Assembly: GCA_038232515.1 (NCBI GenBank)
Contig: JBBSHS010000049.1
Span: forward strand, 1-19,295
Direction: 5' to 3'
DNA length: 19,295 nt
Origin: JBBSHS01 sp038232515
GTDB taxonomy: Bacteria; Actinomycetota; Acidimicrobiia; Acidimicrobiales; JAUJNH01
Shown: in pieces, positions 14,658 through 19,295 of the stretch
Numbering within the stretch: the first letter of the stretch is position 1
Layout of the letters: each line of letters begins with the position of its first letter
The notes under the pieces: generated by a model
The model's input: the letters and a program-made list of their open reading frames with translations, nothing else
The model's database searches: none
Told to the model about the DNA's origin: nothing
Translations under genes and position numbers: made by a program

Positions 14658-16595
14658 TCAGTTGGCCGGGCTGACGGTTGGGCTGGGCGCACCCAGCAAG
14701 GGCGACAGAGGCCGTCGGTCGACCATCTCCTGGTGCCAGAGCTCCAACATGAGCAGGGTCCAAATGCCCTTGGAGTTGTCCTGCAGCCCCGCGGTGTGGC
14801 GGTCCAGGAGGCGGCGAACGTAGGGCGCCCGGAAATACCCCCGTCCGATGGTTGCCGGATCGAGCAGCACCTCCTCCACGGGCCGGCGGAGCTCGCCCCG
14901 AAGCCAGTCGGCCACGGGCGCCTCGAAGCCACGCTTGGGCCGGTCGAGCACGTCGTCCGGCAGCCAGGGCCGTAGCGCCGCCCGCAGGCCTACCTTCTTC
15001 TGCGTCCCCTGTACCTTCATCGACGCCGGTAGCGACGCCGCCAGCTCCAGGAACTGATGGTCGAGGAGCGGTGATCGAGCCTCGAGCGAGAAGGCCATGG
15101 TGGCGATGTCCATCTTCACCAGCAGGTCGCCCGGGAGATAGGTCTGGGTGTCGACGTCCAGCATCACGTCGACGAGCGCGGTGGCCGAGGATCGTGCCCA
15201 AGGTCCGAGCAGGGTGTCGTCGACCAGCGACCGGCCCACCAGCTCGCGGTACTCCGGTGTGTACAGCTCGTCGCGCTGCAGGCCACCGCCCATGGACGAG
15301 AGGTAGGAGATGTAGCGGCGGGGGGTTTCCATGTCGAATGTCTCGGCCAGCCTGCGGGCCCGGCTCAACGGGCTGTCGTTGCGCCCGCTCGGCGGCAGGA
15401 GGCGGCCGGCACTCGCCGCCAGCCGTCGCAGCCGGGCGGGCACGCGCTGGAGCCGGTCCAGTGAGGCCAGGTGCGGGTAACGGGGGTAGCCGCCGAACGC
15501 CTCGTCGCCGCCGTCGCCGTTGAGGGCCACGGTCACGTGGGACCGTGCCAGCTCGGCGAGATGGAAGCTGGGCACGGCCGACGAGTCGCCGAAGGGTTCT
15601 CCATGGTGGCGGACGATCTTCGGGATCATCTTCATGGCGTCGGGGCGTACGACGAACTCGTGGTGGTCGGTCTCGAAGAGCCGGGCGACGGCCCGGGCGT
15701 GCTCCAGCTCGTCGAAGCGGGCGTTCTCGAAGCCGATCGAAAATGTCCTCACCGGGCCGGTCGCCTCCCGGGCCATGGCGGCCACGACGGCCGACGAGTC
15801 GATGCCCCCCGACAGAAACGCGCCAACCGGTACGTCGGCCACGAGCCGGCAACGGACGGCTCGCAGGATCGACTCCCGGATCGCCTCGTGCGCCTCCTCG
15901 GGAGCGAGCGCGACCTTGGGGCCGAAGTCGAGCTGCCACCAACGCTCGATCTCGGTACCGCCATCGCGGTGGACGAGGACGCTCGCCGGTGGGAGCTTCT
16001 TCACGGCCGCATAGGCCGACATCGGTGCGGGCACGTACTGGTAGGCGAGGTAGCAGTCGATGGCCTGGTGGTCGATCTCGCGGGGAATGCCGGGATCCTG
16101 GAGAAGGGCACCGATCTCAGAGGCAAAGCTGAGCGTCCCGGCCCGTTCCGCGTAGAAAAGGGGCTTCTTGCCGATCCTGTCCCGGGCCAGAACGAGCTGG
16201 TGCCGGCGGGCATCCCACACGGCAAAGGCGAACATGCCGTGCAGACGGGAGACGCATGCCGGCCCCACCTCTTCGTACAGATGGACGATCACCTCGGTGT
16301 CCGAGCCCGTCGTGAAGCGGTGGCCGGCGGCGAGCAACTCACGCCGCAGCTCCCGGTAGTTGTAGATCTCCCCGTTCAGCACGACGGCCACCGAGCCGTC
16401 CTCGTTGAATATGGGCTGATCTCCGGTGTGCAGGTCGATCACGCGAAGGCGCTGGATCCCGAGCCCGACGCCGTCGCCGAGATGGACGCCGCGCGAGTCG
16501 GGGCCACGGTGGGCCAGAGCCGAGCACATCGCCTCGACCAAGCCTCCCGACACCTTGGTGCCGTCGCTCTTGACCTGCCCGACGATCCCGCACAC
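14658..16595 (-). CDS. AsnB-type glutamine-dependent amidotransferase (asparagine synthase family)
   Basis: A 645-residue two-domain enzyme. The N-terminal class II glutaminase starts with the nucleophile Cys2 (V-CGIVGQV), followed by HRGPDSRG near 29-36 and LNGEIYNYRELR at 73-84. The C-terminal synthase domain has the ATP-pyrophosphatase P-loop SGGIDSS at 262-268 and LNGDGGDEAFGGYPRY near 358-373. I set the start at the GTG at 16595, which puts Cys right after the initiator as this mechanism requires; GGAGG at 16605-16609 is then 9 nt away. An ATG at 16604 would leave no spacer and bury the Cys. It leads an operon with two GT2 genes. It may make asparagine, but its place in a polysaccharide locus suggests amidation of a sugar carboxylate, as proposed for WbpS-like proteins. 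Confidence 0.92.
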   Translation of the reverse strand: MCGIVGQVKSDGTKVSGGLVEAMCSALAHRGPDSRGVHLGDGVGLGIQRLRVIDLHTGDQPIFNEDGSVAVVLNGEIYNYRELRRELLAAGHRFTTGSDTEVIVHLYEEVGPACVSRLHGMFAFAVWDARRHQLVLARDRIGKKPLFYAERAGTLSFASEIGALLQDPGIPREIDHQAIDCYLAYQYVPAPMSAYAAVKKLPPASVLVHRDGGTEIERWWQLDFGPKVALAPEEAHEAIRESILRAVRCRLVADVPVGAFLSGGIDSSAVVAAMAREATGPVRTFSIGFENARFDELEHARAVARLFETDHHEFVVRPDAMKMIPKIVRHHGEPFGDSSAVPSFHLAELARSHVTVALNGDGGDEAFGGYPRYPHLASLDRLQRVPARLRRLAASAGRLLPPSGRNDSPLSRARRLAETFDMETPRRYISYLSSMGGGLQRDELYTPEYRELVGRSLVDDTLLGPWARSSATALVDVMLDVDTQTYLPGDLLVKMDIATMAFSLEARSPLLDHQFLELAASLPASMKVQGTQKKVGLRAALRPWLPDDVLDRPKRGFEAPVADWLRGELRRPVEEVLLDPATIGRGYFRAPYVRRLLDRHTAGLQDNSKGIWTLLMLELWHQEMVDRRPLSPLLGAPSPTVSPAN

Positions 16596-16604
16596 CCTTT
16601 GCAT

Positions 16605-16609
16605 CCTCC
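16605..16609 (-). promoter_or_regulatory. Ribosome-binding site deciding the AsnB-like start
   Basis: GGAGG on the minus strand ends directly at an ATG (16604-16602), which leaves zero spacing. It lies 9 nt before the GTG at 16595-16593, whose next codon is the catalytic TGC (Cys). This supports the GTG as the real start. Confidence 0.75.
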
Positions 16610-16738
16610 GGGCCACTGCCTGCGCTGGCCAGTCGATCTGGACAGTCCTCACGCGATCGACGACCGCTCGGACAAGGCTAACCCCACAACCCGGACGTGG
16701 AATGGTCCCGGCGACCCGGGGCGCCAGGGTCGCGCCGG

Positions 16739-16744
16739 TACTAT
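16739..16744 (+). promoter_or_regulatory. -10 box of a likely leaderless promoter for the BY-kinase
   Basis: TACTAT (TANNNT pattern) ends 6 nt before the GTG at 16751, so transcription should begin at or next to the start codon. No good -35 hexamer is visible about 17 bp upstream. Leaderless genes with this geometry are common in actinobacteria. Confidence 0.6.
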
Positions 16745-16750
16745 GACGGC

Positions 16751-18379
16751 GTGGCCCCGGCCGGCGGCGAAGGCCTCGAGGTGAGGCGCTACCTGGAGAT
16801 CCTGCGCCGGCAACGATTGCTCATCTCGTTGGTGACCGTCGGCCTCGTCGCCGCCGTGGTCGCCCTGTCCCTGCTGCAGACCCGGGTCTACCGGGCCAGC
16901 GCCGAGATTCTGATCGAGCCCCGGGCCACTGAGGCGGTGTTCAGCTCTGACCAGCAGGCCAACCCGGCGACGGCCACCGTTGAGACCGAGGTGCGGGTCT
17001 TGCGCAGCGACCCTGTGCGCCAGGCGGTGAAGAAGATGATCGGGTACGTCCCGGCCGTCACCGCCGGTCGGGTCGGCGAGACGGAGGTCCTCCAGGTCAA
17101 CGGCACCCGGCGCAGTGCGGCCTCGGCGGCGGCCGTGGCCAACGCCTATGCCCAAGCCTACGTCGAGTATCGCAAGAGCCAGGCCGTGGGTGACCTGGCG
17201 TCGGCCAGCAAGAGCATCCGGGACAAGGTCGACGCACTCCAATCCGAGATCGACGACCTCGACCGCCGACTGGCAGCGACGTCGGCGGCGGGGCTGCCGG
17301 CGCTGCAGGCGAGCATCGGCCCCCGTTACCAGAACCTTCTGACCGAGCAGGGCCTGTTGGCCCAGAAGCTCGACGCCCTGGAGGTGGACGCCACTTTGAA
17401 GTCGGGCGGCGCGCAACTGGTGCGGTCGGCGACCGTGCCCAGCAGCCCGGCCAGTCCGAAGCCTCTCCGGAACGCCGTCATCGCCTGCCTGGTGGGACTG
17501 ATCATGGGCACCGGCCTGGGGTTCCTGCGTGAGTACCTGGACGATTCCCTCAAGACCAAGGACGACCTCGTCACCGCGTTGCCGGACGTGCCCGTGCTGG
17601 CCATCGTCCCCGTCTTCGAGGAGGGCGAGTTCGACGGGATCGACCGAAGGCTGCGGGCGTTGCGGGAAGGGGCCACCCCGGTGGCCGAGGTGTACCGCAA
17701 CCTGCGCACTTCGGTGCAACTCCTCGGCATCGAGCACCCCCTGCGTACCATCCAGGTGACCAGTGCCTCGCCCGGAGAAGGCAAGACGACGCTCGTGGCC
17801 AACCTGGGCATCGTCCTGGCCGCCCTGGGCCAGCGGGTGGTGATGGTCGACTGCGACCTGCGGCGGCCCATGCTCCACCAGGTGTTCGAGATCGCCAACG
17901 ACCACGGTTTCACGTCCGTCTTCCAGGGTGGGCAGGTCATCGACGCCGTTTCGAAGGTCGCCGGAGAGGACCGGTTGTTCGTCCTTCCGTCGGGCCCGGT
18001 GCCGCCCAATCCGTCGGAGCTGCTGGGGGCCAAGCGGACCGCGGCGATCCTCTTCGAGCTGCAGAGCAACTTCGACGTCGTCCTCGTTGACTCGGCCCCC
18101 GTACTGCCCGTCACCGACGCCGTCGTGCTGGCCGGCTGGGTGGAGGCAACGCTGCTCGTGGTCACGGCCGGTTCCACCACCTCGCGGATGGCCACCGAGG
18201 CAGCAGAGCAACTGCGCCGGGTGGAAGCGCCTCTGGCTGGCACCGTGCTCAACCGGGCGCAACGCGACGCCACCTACGGCTATGGCTACGGGTACGGGCA
18301 GCGCCCGGCGATGGAGCGCCTCACCCGGGGCGCTCGCGTGGTCCACACGTGGTCCATGAGCGAGGGAGATTCAGGGTGA
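16751..18379 (+). CDS. Wzz/BY-kinase fusion: polysaccharide co-polymerase and tyrosine autokinase
   Basis: A 542-residue protein that would set chain length and export through cyclic autophosphorylation. Residues 10-42 hold a basic segment and the first membrane helix (LLISLVTVGLVAAVVALSLL), typical of Wzz N-termini. A mostly helical extracytoplasmic part (about 137-217) and a second helix (about 242-259) follow. The cytoplasmic kinase domain has Walker A SASPGEGKTT (338-347), Walker A' VVMVDCDLRRP (364-373) and Walker B VVLVDSAPV (443-451). Near the end four tyrosines alternate with glycine (Y509, Y511, Y513, Y515), the likely autophosphorylation cluster. The start is set by a leaderless -10 box; a GTG at 16778 is an alternative. 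No matching phosphatase gene is in the window. It is divergent from the AsnB-like operon. Confidence 0.92.
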   Translation: MAPAGGEGLEVRRYLEILRRQRLLISLVTVGLVAAVVALSLLQTRVYRASAEILIEPRATEAVFSSDQQANPATATVETEVRVLRSDPVRQAVKKMIGYVPAVTAGRVGETEVLQVNGTRRSAASAAAVANAYAQAYVEYRKSQAVGDLASASKSIRDKVDALQSEIDDLDRRLAATSAAGLPALQASIGPRYQNLLTEQGLLAQKLDALEVDATLKSGGAQLVRSATVPSSPASPKPLRNAVIACLVGLIMGTGLGFLREYLDDSLKTKDDLVTALPDVPVLAIVPVFEEGEFDGIDRRLRALREGATPVAEVYRNLRTSVQLLGIEHPLRTIQVTSASPGEGKTTLVANLGIVLAALGQRVVMVDCDLRRPMLHQVFEIANDHGFTSVFQGGQVIDAVSKVAGEDRLFVLPSGPVPPNPSELLGAKRTAAILFELQSNFDVVLVDSAPVLPVTDAVVLAGWVEATLLVVTAGSTTSRMATEAAEQLRRVEAPLAGTVLNRAQRDATYGYGYGYGQRPAMERLTRGARVVHTWSMSEGDSG

Positions 18380-18501
18380 TCGAGCGTGATCCACAGATAT
18401 CGCTGGTTGGCGCGAAGGCGCAGTTCAAAGGGCATGGAGGATGCTTCGGCGCTGGTCACGGAGGCGGTCCGCAGGTCTGTGTGTTCACCTTGCCAAGGTG
18501 A
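18376..18501 (+). CDS. Small ORF coupled to the BY-kinase stop, running into the tRNA fragment
   Basis: A GTG at 18376 overlaps the kinase TGA as GTGA, the same junction style used inside the real operons here. It opens a 41-codon frame (begins IERDPQISLVGAKAQFKG) that ends at a TGA at 18499-18501 inside the tRNA-like anticodon stem. I recognise no family. It may be the broken start of a former downstream gene cut by element insertion, or simply chance. No ribosome-binding site beyond the kinase 3' end is needed if coupled. Confidence 0.25.
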   Translation: MIERDPQISLVGAKAQFKGHGGCFGAGHGGGPQVCVFTLPR

Positions 18502-18534
18502 GGGTCGCGGGTTCGAATCCCGTCGTCCGCTCCA
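18485..18534 (+). tRNA. tRNA-Gly(GCC), 3' half only (fragment, probable attachment-site remnant)
   Basis: The anticodon stem TCACC/GGTGA (18485-18489, 18497-18501) encloses the loop TTGCCAA with anticodon GCC at 18492-18494. A 5-nt variable loop follows, then the T-stem and loop GCGGG-TTCGAAT-CCCGT (18507-18523), the 3' acceptor strand CGTCCGC, discriminator T, and encoded CCA (18532-18534). No GCTC...GAGC D-arm and no GCGGACG acceptor strand exist upstream. ACGGAGG at 18458 has the right distance but pairs at only 5 of 7 positions. The gene therefore looks incomplete. Fragments from anticodon to CCA are classic att remnants of tyrosine-integrase elements; a decayed full tRNA is the alternative. 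Confidence 0.75.
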
Positions 18535-18537
18535 AGG

Positions 18538-18560
18538 AAACCCCTGCTCAGCAGGGGTTT
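18538..18560 (+). terminator. Rho-independent-like terminator after the tRNA fragment
   Basis: AAACCCCTGC (18538-18547) and GCAGGGGTTT (18551-18560) form a perfect 10-bp stem around TCA, so the 3' arm itself ends in TTT and is followed by CTTGCTT. It lies 4 nt past the CCA end, where a tRNA terminator would be. The stem is symmetric and could also act on the minus strand. Confidence 0.75.
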
Positions 18561-18615
18561 CTTGCTTGGTATGGCCGAGGCATCCCGGTCTCGCTCGACT
18601 AACTTGCTCTTGCTC

Positions 18616-18621
18616 TACTCT
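18616..18621 (+). promoter_or_regulatory. -10 box of a likely leaderless promoter for the integrase remnant
   Basis: TACTCT is followed by exactly 6 nt and a GTG at 18628, the same layout as at the BY-kinase gene. A possible -35-like TCGACT lies at 18595-18600 with a short 15-bp spacer. This suggests that the start region of the broken gene is intact. Confidence 0.5.
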
Positions 18622-18627
18622 CTTGAC

Positions 18628-18930
18628 GTGACCGGCACGCACTCGACTGTGACCAGACGATCTTCGGGCGAGGTGAGGCGCCGCAAGCGAGGCAGCGGCG
18701 GCATCGTCTGCGTTCGCGACGGCGTGTGGCGCATCGACGTCGAGGTCGGGCGCGACTCGGTCCGCATTCATCGGAATGTGCAACCATCCCGCCCTTCTAG
18801 TCCCCATAATAAAGATTATGGGAGTAGAATGAGTCGTAATCAATTCGTTGCAACCCGGCAGGGGGGCACTCCGTTCAGCCGTCCTTGGCGACACCCCGTA
18901 GAAACCGCTCTGTCCGTTCTCCGTAGGTAA
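18628..18930 (+). pseudogene. Truncated tyrosine integrase, N-terminal arm-binding domain only
   Basis: From the GTG at 18628 the frame reads THSTVTRRSSGEVRRRKRG then SGGIVCVRDGVWRIDVEVGRD, ending near RIHRNV at about 18780. A basic opening followed by a G-x-W-x-(V/I)-x-V-x-x-GRD strand pattern is typical of the AP2-like arm-type DNA-binding domain that begins many actinobacterial phage-type integrases. After that the frame stays open to a TAA at 18928-18930 but its sequence no longer looks like protein. The core-binding and catalytic (R...HxxR...Y) domains are absent. A full gene would need about 350-400 codons. It begins 94 nt after the tRNA-Gly fragment, where an integrase normally sits beside its attachment site. 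The match rests on a short segment, so the family call is moderate. Confidence 0.55.
18796..18828. repeat. AT-rich palindrome with dif-like core
   Basis: CCCATAAT (18803-18810) and ATTATGGG (18815-18822) form a perfect 8-bp inverted repeat around AAAG, extended by TCTA (18796-18799) and TAGA (18825-18828). Its centre reads CATAA-N6-TTATG (18805-18820), the inner pattern of Xer dif sites, but the outer arms do not match dif. It lies just past the point where the integrase-like protein sequence stops. It could be a recombination crossover site or a plain hairpin. Confidence 0.5.
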
Positions 18931-18951
18931 AGACCCTGTTTGGCGTCACGC

Positions 18952-19295
18952 TCATCGCTCCCGACGGGGTGAGCCGCCGAGCGGAATGCGGGCCCGCTCG
19001 ATCCCGCTGCCCAGGTCCACGAGGGCTGCCCCATCGGGCTTGCGCACCGCCACGGCAAGCGTTCCGGTCCGGCTGTCCAGAGCCGGGCCCTCGGGCTCAC
19101 CGGGCAGAGCCACGATGCGCCCACCAGGAGGGAGTCCGGTGACAGGCGGCGAGACGGCCGGCTCGGGCACATCGGTGCGCGCCGTCTCCTTCCCGTCGTC
19201 GCCACCACGGGCCGCCATCGCGACCAGCAGGACCAACGCGACGCTCAATCTCGCCGGCAGCCGTTCCGACGACCGAATTCGGGCTTCACAAAGAG
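18952..19295 (-). CDS. Partial beta-propeller-like (YVTN/YncE type) exported protein, truncated
   Basis: A minus-strand frame enters from the right edge and ends at a TGA at 18954-18952. A TTG at 19248 gives 98 residues, but the frame is open to the window edge, so the true start is uncertain and may lie outside. It has a hydrophobic segment (SVALVLLVAMAA) that could be a signal or anchor, then a Pro-rich stretch. GGRIVALPGEPEGPALDSRTGTL-AVAVRKPDGAALVDLGSGIERARIPLGGSPR looks like one blade of a YVTN-type propeller (P-E-G-x-A-x-D-x-x-T-G, then V-D-L-x-x-G). Propellers need several blades, and this stops after one at PRRER. It looks like a gene cut near the AT-rich junction or frameshifted. Family moderate, truncation likely. 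Confidence 0.45.
   Translation of the reverse strand, partial: LCEARIRSSERLPARLSVALVLLVAMAARGGDDGKETARTDVPEPAVSPPVTGLPPGGRIVALPGEPEGPALDSRTGTLAVAVRKPDGAALVDLGSGIERARIPLGGSPRRER

Noticed and set aside
14657..14932. Upstream extension of the second GT2 gene to an apparent start at 14932
   Set aside because: The extra 92 codons lie in another frame of the AsnB-like gene and look non-coding. The GT2 domain begins right after the ATG at 14656.
15471..16784. A 437-codon plus-strand open frame opposite the AsnB-like gene
   Set aside because: Its composition is the mirror of a GC-rich coding strand. It shows no recognisable domain, while the minus strand encodes a complete enzyme with all motifs.
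16649..18346. A 565-codon minus-strand frame opposite the BY-kinase
   Set aside because: It is rich in His, Gln, Arg and Gly with no domain pattern, which is typical of antisense frames in high-GC DNA. The plus strand encodes clear Walker motifs.
18286..18894. A 202-codon minus-strand frame with a segment reading GRRDSNPRPSPWQ
   Set aside because: That segment is the reverse translation of the tRNA T-arm region (GGGTTCGAATCCC), a well-known spurious protein seen wherever a tRNA is read backwards. The rest is antisense to the kinase end and the integrase remnant.

Overview
The window is very GC-rich (about 70% by eye). Genes are tightly packed, GTG starts are common, several stop/start junctions overlap as GTGA or ATGA, and two genes look leaderless behind a TANNNT -10 box. 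Together with the DivIVA-domain protein and the actinobacterial-type tRNA-Gly, this suggests an actinomycete (Actinomycetota, possibly Acidimicrobiia). The lineage is inferred from style only. The first 84 bases are a near-pure C tract, most likely a contig-end or sequencing artefact.

Positions 315-18379 form one surface-polysaccharide locus of the Wzx/Wzy type. It encodes a polyprenyl-phosphate sugar-1-phosphate transferase (315-1385) and a four-gene minus-strand operon: DivIVA-domain protein, hexapeptide N-acyltransferase, DegT/DnrJ-type aminotransferase and Gfo/Idh/MocA dehydrogenase (4682 down to 1363). Next come a GT4 glycosyltransferase (4883-6073), a secreted GH5-like glycosidase (6179-7588) and an O-antigen ligase/polymerase family membrane protein (9068-7560). 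A second Gfo/Idh dehydrogenase is coupled to an SDR epimerase (11131-9108). The rest is a MOP flippase (11327-12838), an AsnB-type amidotransferase with two GT2 glycosyltransferases in an operon (16595-12801), and a fused Wzz/BY-kinase co-polymerase (16751-18379).

A working model: the initiating transferase loads the first sugar on undecaprenyl phosphate. The dehydrogenase, aminotransferase and acyltransferase make a 3-acylamino nucleotide sugar. GT4 and GT2 enzymes build the repeat unit, AsnB may amidate an acidic sugar, the flippase exports the unit, the Wzy-like protein polymerises it, and the BY-kinase controls chain length. The secreted glycosidase would trim or release polymer. Three convergent gene pairs overlap at their 3' ends (23, 29 and 38 bp), so there is no room for terminators between them.

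The right end (18376-19295) looks like a mobile-element scar. It holds a small ORF coupled to the kinase stop, the 3' half of a tRNA-Gly(GCC), a strong hairpin terminator, and the N-terminal piece of a probable tyrosine-integrase gene with its own leaderless promoter. After these come an unusually AT-rich palindrome with a dif-like core and a truncated beta-propeller-like gene on the opposite strand. The locus may therefore sit at or inside a genomic island that uses tRNA-Gly. I did not find a clearly new biological system. The most unusual elements are this junction, the paired hairpins at 11214-11280, and DivIVA leading a nucleotide-sugar operon.
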